Shown here piece after piece: positions 28,701-37,100 of a stretch of DNA of 64,000 bases (positions are counted from its first letter, which is position 1; each line of letters begins with the position of its first letter). The notes under the pieces are model-generated. The model saw only the letters and a program-made list of their open reading frames with translations, was not told the origin of the DNA and did not search any database. Location: positions 5,394,001 to 5,458,000 of the forward strand of contig CP119311.1 in NCBI GenBank assembly GCA_029202545.1, in the 5' to 3' direction. Source of the stretch: Candidatus Pseudobacter hemicellulosilyticus. Lineage in GTDB: Bacteria > Bacteroidota > Bacteroidia > Chitinophagales > Chitinophagaceae. Made by a program: the position numbers and the translations under genes.

Positions 28701-30437
28701 CCTGCCAGGGAAAGCAGCTGCGGTCCCGCTGACGCCAGACTGGTATATGATTATTATGTCAAGGATCACCTGGGTAATGTGCGGATGCTGCTGACAGAGG
28801 AAGAAAGCCAGGACTGTTATCCTGCAGCTACAGTAGAGCCGGCAAGGGTAGCTGCAGAAAAGCAGCTATATAACATTGTGGATAGCCGGATAGTAGCCAG
28901 GAACAGTACAGGAGCTACAGAAACCAGCCTGGAAGAAAAGGTATACCGCACCCATGGAGGAGTAAGTGGCGAGAAAACAGGCCTGGAAATGGTGCTGAAG
29001 GTCATGAGTGGTGACAAGGTGTTCATCCGAGGCGAATCCTTTTATAATCTTACCAATGGCAATTCGGGCTCCACTCTCCCCATGGCATTGGCTGACCTGC
29101 TGGCCAGCTTTGTGGGCAGCAGCCCGGTGTTGGGTAAAGGCGTAACAGCCGGCCAGATCAGCAGTCTCAACAACAATGCGGCCCAACTGGGCAATTTCCT
29201 GAATCAGAACAACCCCGGAAGCACTACGGCCAAAGCAGCCATAAACTGGATCCTGCTGGACGAGCAGTTCAATTATGTTGCGGCCGACCTGGATGCAGTG
29301 CAAACTGGCGGAGGTTACAAGAACCACACAAAGTTTATTAACAATCCGGTGAATGTGAGCAGAAGTGGATATTTGTATATTTATGTAAGCAATGAGAGTA
29401 ATCTGCAGGTATACTTTGATAATTTACAGGTTACACACAACAAAAGCCCTATTCTGGAAACTACAGATTACTACCCGTTTGGATTGACAATGGCTGGTAT
29501 ATCCTCCAAAGCAGCAGGAGGGATAGAAAATAGAAAGAAATTTAATGGGATAGAACAAACCACAGAACTGGACCTTAATCAATATGATGCATTCTACCGC
29601 ACTATGGATCCACAAACCGGCCGATGGTGGCAGATAGACCCTAAACCTGAATCAGCATTGCTTCTTAGTCCGTACGTTTCTATGAACAATAACCCAATAT
29701 CCTTGACAGATCCTCTTGGGGACATAATAGAATACGAGAGAGAGAGAAATAAAAATGATAAAAAACTCGACGTTTCCCGAAGAGAATTGCGCCAGTTCAG
29801 GCGTGACATCAGGGATATGAGAAGAAATTCTGCTTCTTTTAACAAGATGTATAAAGACATGCAGCGATCCAGCCAGAAATTTGTATATAAGGCTTCTTCA
29901 ACTCAGGAAGGTGGCAACACTGCTAAACCCTGGGACCCTGATCAGAATGGCGTTACAACCATAAAAGTCAATGTAAGAATGTCACAAAACAAGGTGATTC
30001 AAACAACTGCACATGAAACCGGACATGGATGGCGAATAGCACAAGGGTTAGATGTACAGCCGGAATATCAATCCTTGCCATCAATGCCTGGAATTCAGGG
30101 CACCGATAAAGATATGGCGGCATATAACAGGAAAAGAGATTGGGTTGTGGGAGAAAATAACATAGTAAGGACCGAGGCAAGAAAGAAAGGTGAGCTTGGA
30201 GCTATGCACATTTCTAATATAGTAATGTCGGAATTAGAAAGAAGTGGAAACCGTAAGTATGAAAACCCAATAATGGAAACCACCTATTTTGGCCCAGCAG
30301 CTGTGCCAGCCAAAAGTCTATTTAACAATCCGACCTATGAAATAACCCAAAAAGACTATATAAACATATCACCGCTCACTTATTACAATCAGACCATAGA
30401 CATTCATCACGAGCACGGAGTAAAACCAATTCAATAA
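25779..30437 (+). CDS. RHS-repeat core protein with C-terminal HETGH metallopeptidase-like tip
   Basis: 1552-residue protein from ATG 25779, which gives a clean signal peptide (MRIHLLPVTIVATGLL...SSYAQ); an upstream in-frame ATG at 25686 would overlap the previous gene and precede the signal. It has a DUF6443-like N-terminus, many YD repeats (YDGNGNILSMRQMG, YDVAGNLVKDMNKD) and the RHS-associated core: VKDHLGNVRMLLTEE, then YYPFGLTM, YDAFYRTMDPQTGRWWQIDP and NNPISLTDPLGD. After the core (about residue 1330) the sequence changes to an AT-rich tip with zinc-peptidase motif HETGH (1412-1416) and, 43 residues on, ENNIVRTEAR (Glu1459, Asn1460, Arg1464, Glu1466), recalling the M91/NleD-like HExxH...EN..R.E pattern. 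It is probably a polymorphic toxin. Confidence 0.85.
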   Translation: MRIHLLPVTIVATGLLSLLCFHSSYAQSPLQLPVYSGATPLNYVRVWNAKGPVSDANSLMNAGLLQVQQSTQYFDGLGRPLQTVVRKGSISTAGTAGSPADTANAFDLVTPVLYDEFGRQQYTFLSFAANTTGGNNAVSDGKFKVNPFEQQQTFLNNQYVDQGTDATYGYSQTVFEASPLNRVMEGFTPGTNWAGTATQTDEDNRHSTKQKYWVNTTADEVRIWEVTDAETGNWGSYSSTQVYPAGTLYKNVTLNENNKQVIEYKDKKGQIILKKAQLTAIVDAGGGSGHNGWLCNYFIYDDLGNIRCVIQPEGVSTMVNSNNWTLTTTLLNEQCFRYEYDGRLRQIIKKVPGAAEIFMVYDQRDRLVFMQDGILRTQNKWHTKLYDVLNRPVITGLISYSGSWAALQQIATQLTIVTEPGSEPTPNLPADLVLNGLTGSGTYLALNSILLEPDFENVDGAEILLELATDNGGTVGLPETSIDGVLVNYSPLPPNSLLDILTVSYYDNYEWANALNTSLKSFSSANANPYLHAASNSTFPYPQAVEASAATQGLVTGTKVKVLGSSPAQYLFALQHYDNEGRLIQTRSSNITGEIDVLTTQFSWGGLPVVTVQEHTKGNPNLHSATIVTQFSYDALNRLTKLEKKAGSSLVNNSVLPAAWATIVQNSYDAQGQTQIIKHGSKPGEQSTALISLDHTYNIRSWLTAINKDYLKGIQTTDRYFGMELGYDKNGFEGTYSPQFNGNISGMIWKNEGDQQKRKYDFSYDAVNRLTGALFGQYAGGAGTEAQYNTAAGVNFSVSNLQYDGNGNILSMRQMGLKGISSTLVDDLSYTYYEGTNRLKNVVDASNDAQTKLGDFRSSQLYLSELGGTKTIAAVDYSYDVAGNLVKDMNKDIDQADANGIEYNHLNLPTTIHVKNKGTIEYSYTATGVKLKKTVTDQNSSPAIITTTLYLNGIEYRNDTLVQISHEEGRIRFAPARESSCGPADARLVYDYYVKDHLGNVRMLLTEEESQDCYPAATVEPARVAAEKQLYNIVDSRIVARNSTGATETSLEEKVYRTHGGVSGEKTGLEMVLKVMSGDKVFIRGESFYNLTNGNSGSTLPMALADLLASFVGSSPVLGKGVTAGQISSLNNNAAQLGNFLNQNNPGSTTAKAAINWILLDEQFNYVAADLDAVQTGGGYKNHTKFINNPVNVSRSGYLYIYVSNESNLQVYFDNLQVTHNKSPILETTDYYPFGLTMAGISSKAAGGIENRKKFNGIEQTTELDLNQYDAFYRTMDPQTGRWWQIDPKPESALLLSPYVSMNNNPISLTDPLGDIIEYERERNKNDKKLDVSRRELRQFRRDIRDMRRNSASFNKMYKDMQRSSQKFVYKASSTQEGGNTAKPWDPDQNGVTTIKVNVRMSQNKVIQTTAHETGHGWRIAQGLDVQPEYQSLPSMPGIQGTDKDMAAYNRKRDWVVGENNIVRTEARKKGELGAMHISNIVMSELERSGNRKYENPIMETTYFGPAAVPAKSLFNNPTYEITQKDYINISPLTYYNQTIDIHHEHGVKPIQ

Positions 30438-31000
30438 TGAATATGTTCAAAAATATATGCCTTTTGTTCCTATTGCTGTCTTCATCTGCAGCATTTGCTG
30501 GTCAAAAGGCAGACACAAGCATTCTGAGCTTTGAACAGAATGGAGCACTTCGCAGTATGCAAAAGCATATTGATTTTGAAAAACTACTTATCCTGAATAA
30601 TTCCAAAGATTTTTATATCGCCCGTATAACCATGTATACAGGCCACCGTAAGGATATAGCAATAAAAGAATGCTATAATTTGGGAGATGAAAAGATTGTA
30701 GGATTTGATGGCCTGGTGCGTGCCATAGAATATCCAAAATGCACAATAGATACTACTTTCTTATTTAACTTAATTGGAGACCAGCAAAGGATTACATTTC
30801 AAGTGTACAGCTCTACCAGTGGCGACTATCATGCAAACGGGGAGATACTGATACTGAAAATAAATGGTAAAACTATTGTTGGTTATTCTATTGATGGCAG
30901 CGATCTGATCTCAGAGATCACTAAAATCGTAAATACTTATTTCATATGCCAGGATAATGATCAAAAGAAAAACCTGCTCAACCTTTTGAAATACCCATAA
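30437..31000 (+). CDS. Small exported protein, candidate immunity protein of the RHS toxin
   Basis: 187-residue protein starting at the ATG of TAATG, sharing one base with the RHS stop, so it is probably translated by reinitiation. ATG 30443 is also possible. The signal peptide (about 1-21, ending SSAAFAG) has no lipobox. The mature part is unrecognised: mixed alpha/beta, with ITMYTGHRKDIAIKECYNLG and a C-terminal helix with one cysteine (YFICQDNDQKKNLLNLLKYP). Sampled 60-base lines are 40-43% G+C, lower than the flanking operons, as in the toxin tip. Position right after an RHS toxin tip is the classical immunity-gene place. Export suggests that protection acts in the periplasm. The immunity role is inferred. 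Confidence 0.65.
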   Translation: MNMFKNICLLFLLLSSSAAFAGQKADTSILSFEQNGALRSMQKHIDFEKLLILNNSKDFYIARITMYTGHRKDIAIKECYNLGDEKIVGFDGLVRAIEYPKCTIDTTFLFNLIGDQQRITFQVYSSTSGDYHANGEILILKINGKTIVGYSIDGSDLISEITKIVNTYFICQDNDQKKNLLNLLKYP

Positions 31001-31013
31001 TTGCTGACATTAT

Positions 31014-31051
31014 AAAATCAGGGCGCCTCTGTACGGAGGCGCCCTGATTTT
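31014..31051. terminator. Bidirectional terminator at the convergence point
   Basis: Perfect 16-bp stem AAAATCAGGGCGCCTC (31014-31029) / GAGGCGCCCTGATTTT (31036-31051) with a 6-base loop. A-rich on the left and T-rich on the right, it can stop both the rightward RHS/immunity transcript and the leftward PUL transcript. Confidence 0.92.
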
Positions 31052-31070
31052 ATACAATAGATTATCCACT

Positions 31071-32312
31071 TTATTTCCTCACCTTCGACAGCTTCCACCC
31101 ATACATAAAGATCACGGCATAACAGATAATAGGCAGGTAATAGGCTGAAGCCACATCTTTATTGGCTACTAAACCCATAATCGGCGGAAATACCGCGCCG
31201 CCTACCACACCCATGGTCAGGAAGGAAGAAGCCTGCTGCGTTTTGGGCCCCAGGTTCTTCAGCCCCAGGCTGAAAATGGTCGGGAACATAATGCTGAAGA
31301 AGAAGTTCAGGAACATCAGCGCTATGAAGGAAGGCCAGCCGAAATTCTGGGCTACCAGGATACACATCAGGATACTGCCCACCCCAGCACCGGCCAGGCA
31401 TTTATTGGGCGCAATAAAGCGCATCAGGTAGGTGCCAAGGAACCTGCCAGCCGTCATCAGCGCCATGCTCAGCGCAAAATAATAGCCGGCACGCTCATCG
31501 GTCAGCCCTAATTTTTCATGGCCATAATTGATAAAGTATGCCCAGGTGCCGCCCTGTGCCGCCACATTGAAGAACTGCGCTACCACGGCCCAGACAAAAT
31601 GTGATTGCTGTATCAGGGGTTTCACTGTCACGGCAACTCCAGGATTGGCAGATAGCAGTTCATGCGCTTCTGATGCATGCGGATCTTTCAGGTCCGGCAC
31701 TTTCACAAAGGCAAAAGACAATGCGATCAGGAAGATGACCGATCCGATCACGATATACAATTGCCGGACAGAAGCCATCTCATCTCCTGCAATTGCAGCG
31801 GACTGCCCCGTGCGTAACAGGAAATAACTGCCGATGATGGGCCCTATCACCGCACCCAGCCCGTTGAAGGATTGCGCAAAATTGATGCGCTGGTCGCTGG
31901 TGCGCTGATCCCCCAGCGCCGCCACAAAGGGATGTGCTACGGTTTCCAGGGTAGAGAGGCCGCAGGCCAGGATGAACAGTGCAAAGCGGAAAAAGCTAAA
32001 GGAGTTTTCGTAAGAGGCCGGCACAAACAGGAAAGCGCCGGTGGCATAGAGCAGCAGTCCCAGCAATACGCCGTTCTTATAGCCAAAACGTTTCATGAAC
32101 AGCCCGGCAGGAATACCCATAATGGCATAGGCGCCAAAGATGGAGAACTGCACCAGGCCCGACTGCGATTTGGAAACGTTCAGTTCATTCTGAAAATGTT
32201 TGTTGAGCACATCGCCCATGGTAATGGCGATACCCCAGAGCATAAAGAGCGAGACTACGAACAGGAAGACCGTCAGGTACCTTTTTTCAAGGAATTTGGG
32301 TGTAGCATTCAT
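31071..32312 (-). CDS. FucP-like sugar:H+ symporter (MFS)
   Basis: 413-residue, 12-helix major facilitator of the fucose/glucose/galactose:H+ symporter group. The motifs MGIPAGLFMKRFGYKNGVLL and LSTLETVAHPFVAALGD...RINFAQSFNGLGAVIGP are typical. It would carry monosaccharides or unsaturated uronates across the inner membrane. It is the last gene of the large leftward PUL operon, 7 bp after the GH105-like gene, which fits import of the final breakdown products. The sugar could be rhamnose, fucose or a uronate derivative; sequence does not decide. Confidence 0.9.
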   Translation of the reverse strand: MNATPKFLEKRYLTVFLFVVSLFMLWGIAITMGDVLNKHFQNELNVSKSQSGLVQFSIFGAYAIMGIPAGLFMKRFGYKNGVLLGLLLYATGAFLFVPASYENSFSFFRFALFILACGLSTLETVAHPFVAALGDQRTSDQRINFAQSFNGLGAVIGPIIGSYFLLRTGQSAAIAGDEMASVRQLYIVIGSVIFLIALSFAFVKVPDLKDPHASEAHELLSANPGVAVTVKPLIQQSHFVWAVVAQFFNVAAQGGTWAYFINYGHEKLGLTDERAGYYFALSMALMTAGRFLGTYLMRFIAPNKCLAGAGVGSILMCILVAQNFGWPSFIALMFLNFFFSIMFPTIFSLGLKNLGPKTQQASSFLTMGVVGGAVFPPIMGLVANKDVASAYYLPIICYAVIFMYGWKLSKVRK

Positions 32313-32319
32313 ATGACAA

Positions 32320-34164
32320 TTATCGTTTTAACAACTTATCCATTTCTATAGCGGCAAACACCAGTCCTATTATACCATGCGAGTCGTCGTCTATCTTCGG
32401 TCTCGTCATATAATAGTTCACATCCTCACTGCTCATGGTACCTACACAGATATTGTGTACGGTCCCGTCAGGTTCTACAGAAGCGGCAATCGCTTTCCAG
32501 CCCAGCAGCGCAACGGGCATATATTTTTCCCTGCTGAGCCAGCCCTCGTTGATGCCCCTGGCAATGGCCATCGTGAAGATAGCAGTACCGGATACTTCCT
32601 CATAGCTGTCCGGTCTGTCCAGCACATTGTGCCAGTAGCCGGTCTGCGGGTTCTGCCATTTCACCAATGCATCTACGTGTCTGACAAAATACTCCATAAT
32701 TTTTGTACGGTAAGGATTTTGGGCCGGTAAATTTTCCAGCACCTCGGTAGTGGCCCAGATGCCCCAGCCATTGGCCCTGGACCAGTAAGGCATGGCGGCA
32801 TTGTCCGTGGAATAGCGGGCATGGCGGTACAGGTTGACTGTTTTGTCAAATACCTGCTCATTGAAGGCCAGCACCTGGCGGGCCGCTTCATTGAGCAGCG
32901 AATCTTTTTCGCGGGCAGAAGGCGCACCCAGTGCAGCCTGCACAATGAAAGGAATGCTCATGAACATATCATCCACCCAGGTAGTGTATTTGCGGGGTGT
33001 TTCCCGGGTGAAATTGCCGCCATCCGGCAGCCGGATCTGTTCTTTCAATACATAGTCCTTGATGCCGCTCACAAACTGCACATAGGCCGACCGGTTGCTG
33101 AACTGCTTATCGCGGTTGATCCGGTAAATGAAAGGCAGGGCCGGCGCAGCGGTGAAGTCCAGCAAGGGTGTATTGAACAAATGGTGGTGGGTAGACTGGA
33201 AACCGTTCAGCGTATTCACCTGGTAACCGATAAAAGGTTTTTTCTCCAGCATGAAATCCGTCCAGCGTTTGGAGTAATCATCATATCTCTTCTCCCCTGT
33301 CACTTCCGATAAATGGGCCATCGCCCAGGCCACGCCACCCGTATGGTAGTTCCAGTTGTAATAGGTACCCCAGTAAGGACGGGGATTGATGACATCGGCA
33401 AAGACCTCTACTTTGGGAATGGTCCAGCTGAGGTCCCGGCCGTTCTGCTGGTAGAGCTGGCCAATGGAAAATTCCTTCTCTGGTCCGTACACGGTTTGCA
33501 GGCCGGTACGGCGACCGTTCTTTTCCGGGTTGGCAAAGGGACCTATCACCAGCCAGTTGCTGAGACTGGCCACTTCCGCCGATACCAGCGGTAATTGCTG
33601 CAGGCTAAGGACAGGACAGCCCGGTATGCGTTCTTCAATCAGTGAGCCTTTGGGCTGCAGGTAGAAGATCCACTCCTTACCCCTGGTCTCTGATTTTACC
33701 AGGATCCGGTTATGCCCTTTCTTCAGTTTTACAGGAAAGGCATATTCCAGTCTGATATCGCGTTCGCGGGGGGTAACGTTCACGGAACGATCGCCGGATC
33801 TTTCATACACTACCTGGTCGTTGATCCAGATCTTCAGGCCATCGTTATGGCTGACCTGTACGGTAAAAGCAGTGTCCGACCGGCTCTCCAGCTGGCTCAA
33901 CGCATAGGCTACGCAGGGTTTGCCCAAGCCGTAAGTGCGGCCCAGGTCCACATGCTTCACAAAATCAAAATCCACGTTGTTGGCAGGCAGCACCAGCTGG
34001 AACTGGAAAGGCGTTTCACGGATGATCTTATCAGCCACGGTCCGGATCAGTGTCAGTGGCGCTGCAGGCGGTTCGGATAAAGGCAATGCCGGCGATGCAG
34101 TTTGCTGACCGTAGGCAGCGCTGGTCAGCAGGGCGGCGAATAATAAGGTAAATGGTTGGTTCAT
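32320..34164 (-). CDS. GH105/GH88-like unsaturated uronyl hydrolase with N-terminal accessory domain
   Basis: 614-residue exported enzyme. ATG 34164 is chosen over an in-frame TTG at 34170 because it begins the signal peptide (MNQPFTLLFAALLTSAAYGQ). Residues about 35-200 form a beta-rich accessory domain (VQVSHNDGLKIWINDQVVYE). The catalytic (alpha/alpha)6 barrel follows: NWNYHTGGVAWAMAHLSEVT, TTWVDDMFMSIPF with acidic Asp398/Asp399, YWSRANGWGIWATTEVLENL and SYEEVSGTAIFTMAIARGIN. GH105/GH88 enzymes hydrate the 4,5-double bond of unsaturated uronic acids left by polysaccharide lyases, releasing them from rhamnose or another sugar. It is about 220 residues longer than plain YteR-type enzymes because of the extra domain. 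It is strong evidence for a lyase-based uronate pathway. Confidence 0.9.
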   Translation of the reverse strand: MNQPFTLLFAALLTSAAYGQQTASPALPLSEPPAAPLTLIRTVADKIIRETPFQFQLVLPANNVDFDFVKHVDLGRTYGLGKPCVAYALSQLESRSDTAFTVQVSHNDGLKIWINDQVVYERSGDRSVNVTPRERDIRLEYAFPVKLKKGHNRILVKSETRGKEWIFYLQPKGSLIEERIPGCPVLSLQQLPLVSAEVASLSNWLVIGPFANPEKNGRRTGLQTVYGPEKEFSIGQLYQQNGRDLSWTIPKVEVFADVINPRPYWGTYYNWNYHTGGVAWAMAHLSEVTGEKRYDDYSKRWTDFMLEKKPFIGYQVNTLNGFQSTHHHLFNTPLLDFTAAPALPFIYRINRDKQFSNRSAYVQFVSGIKDYVLKEQIRLPDGGNFTRETPRKYTTWVDDMFMSIPFIVQAALGAPSAREKDSLLNEAARQVLAFNEQVFDKTVNLYRHARYSTDNAAMPYWSRANGWGIWATTEVLENLPAQNPYRTKIMEYFVRHVDALVKWQNPQTGYWHNVLDRPDSYEEVSGTAIFTMAIARGINEGWLSREKYMPVALLGWKAIAASVEPDGTVHNICVGTMSSEDVNYYMTRPKIDDDSHGIIGLVFAAIEMDKLLKR

Positions 34165-34181
34165 ATCCAATAGTTGCTTTT

Positions 34182-37100
34182 CTAATGTTGACCGGGATAC
34201 GGTAGTATGGGTCTTTTGTCTTCAATAAATGGGTTGAATTCAGGAAAACCATTTTCATGGTCTTCCGTATCGCGGATAAATCCGCTATGGGGAACGGGAT
34301 ACCATTGCAGAAAGCTGGTCCTGTCTGCATTACGGATATGACTACGGGGACTTTCTCCATTATCATTTATGGCAGTAACGCTGTATTCATAGCTGATGCC
34401 GGGCTGCAGCTGATCCACATAGTCCCGCCTGCTACCTGTGTATAACAGCTTCCAGCTGCTGTCAGCAGCCTGCTGCACGCGGCGGTACAGTTTATACTGA
34501 GCGGCGCCCAGCAGCTGCCCCCAGCTGATGGCAGCAGCATCTCCCTGACAAATGACCAGCAGCCCTTCCGGCCTGACCGGTGCATCAGCAGTTATATAAA
34601 CCGGATAGAGAGCAGAAGGCAACCCGAAGCCACCACTACCGGTGGCCATCACCCGGACATGTAATTTCTGTCCATTGGTCAGCCCAGACAACAGGGCGCT
34701 GGTCACGCTCACCTGCTGCAGTTTTTCCCAGGTCCGGCCATTGTCCCTGCTGGCTTCCACGGTGTAGCTGTCTGCGCCGGCCACGGGAGTCCATTCCAGG
34801 GCAGCCCCGCCATTACGGGCAGTATAGCCGGTGATCACCGGCTGAGCGGGCACTACCCCCCTGTTGCTCCATTGCCAGTTGTTGTCGCCTTTTTCAAAGC
34901 TTACCAGGTAAGCGCCATCAGCAGCGCGCTTCAGCTGGACCAGTGAGCCATTGACATAAAAAAAGCCGGGTGCCGGGTTAGTCAGGTAGAACCGGATGGT
35001 TTGCGCCACAGCGGTTTTACACTGGCCGGAATAACCCGTAGAGGTAGTTGTAAAGCTGATACCAGTATTGGCGGAATCCACCGCTATCCTTAGTCCGGCG
35101 GCAGCTATGGTTCGTCCCAAAAAAAGCGCAGCACAGATACCATCGCCAGCCTGCCGGCGAATAATGCCGCTGCTTCCTTCAAAGGCCAGGTCATCCTGCC
35201 GGAAGACGACCGGCTTATCGGAACGGAATATATAATCTACGCCTCCATTGTCCAGCATTACTTTTGCCCCTGCGGGAATACGCTCCACATCCAGGACATG
35301 ATGGGATACCAGGGTCAGGAAATCACCTTTTCCATCATAATAACGGCCTTTGGTGGGCAGCACTGCCGGGTCCTTATGATAACCACTTTGTGAGGATCTG
35401 ATATCCGCATCCACAGGTTGTACGTTGGGCAGTATCTGTTGAATGAAAGGGAAATTATCTTCACGGGCCACAAACCAGGAGAACCGCCCGGGAACGGTGG
35501 CGTCAGCCACATCATCATAGATAACAATATACTCATTACCCACCTGCACCACATTGCGGGAATGATAGCGGTCGACAATGGATGCTTCACCATAAATGGT
35601 GGCCGATTGCGCAAAACCAAAATCATAGAGTGGTGCGGTGAGGTCGCCGCGACCTACACTCCGGTAAGGCCCCAGTTCGCGGTAGCCGGGCTCCTTTTTC
35701 ACGCCGAAATTAGTGACCCGCTCCACATCGCCGAAAGGCCCGTCGCCCGCATCTTCCGGACCGTTGAAGCTATAGCGTTTGCCTGCTGCATTGTAGTAGA
35801 TCACACCGTTGCCACCTTTGGCCGCACGGCCCCAGCGATAGTTTGGCCCTTCGTCAATCTGCTGCAGGATCACCTGCATTTCATCGGACTGTCCAAACTG
35901 GCTGCGCAGGACGATCCCATAGCCGGTATACTTGGCGGAGACCAGGCTGGGTGCTGTGCCTTTATTATTGGCAGCAGTACCGGTATTCAGTACTTCCTGC
36001 CAGACGGCTGTTTTTTCCCGATCGCCCTCAAAGGGTTTATCCGTAGTGTCCGTAGCCCAGAGCAGGTGTTCGGCCAGCAGCGGGTCATACTGCTGCAGGT
36101 CGTAGGCCAGCAGGCGCAGGTTATCGGGTGGTCCATCGGAAGGATGCGCGTGTGCGCCCTGCGGCGGATAAGTACGCCTGCCATTGGCATAGTCCATAGG
36201 TGGCGTCAGGGTATTCAGTAGCCAGCCGCCCAGGTCGCTGACACCCGGCTGCAGCACCCTGTTTTGTCCATCATAAAAATGCCGCAGCAGGAAATTGGTA
36301 CGCACTGTTGGCCGCAGTGCAGCCCAGGTATAGGTGGCCAGGTTCTCTGTCCAGCGGCCTGCCCTTGTTTCCCAGAGCGGCAGTTCCGGCCGGATATGGT
36401 AGCGGTAATTGAGTTGAATGGATTTTTCAAAGTGGTCAGCCATCATTCCCGCCTGCGGATGCCCCGGGAACAGGAAAGCGCAGAGGCCAGGAACTGTTTT
36501 TACATCCATCAGAAAATTGGGATGGCCACTCAGCAGGTTGCGGACAGGCATCAGCCCTTCGTCCATATACACATAACTGATGAAGAGCAACCAGGCGCGG
36601 AGACGGCGGTATTGTTCCGCAGGCATAGCATTTCGGTTGATATCAAATGCAGGCACAATGGATTCATAGAAGATCCTGGAGCCTACCGGCGAAGGACCGT
36701 AGTTCCGCTCAGAACCTGTACCGATACCAGTCAGCGCAGCTTTGAGCGATTGCTCCAGCCAGCCCCTGTTCAGCTTATCCTGCGCATTGGCAGGCTTGAA
36801 GTACTTAGGAAAGGCGCCATCACTGGCGGCATAGTCCAGTATCCAGTCCTTTGTTTTATCCAGCGGTATCCAGCCATAGTAACGCCGCAGCTGATCAATA
36901 TAGGCCAGCGGCTTTTTGCTGGCATTCATCTGCCGGATATCCCGGGAATGCGGATAGGCGGCAATGCCGGTGGACCTGGACGCTCCTGCTAACGGGAATG
37001 TATAATCCAGTACGCCATCTTTCCAATGGTAAAGGATACTGCCCCGTTCTTTGGAACCCCAGATGAGGTACTGACCATCATTCCAGCGTTCTGCCTCTTT

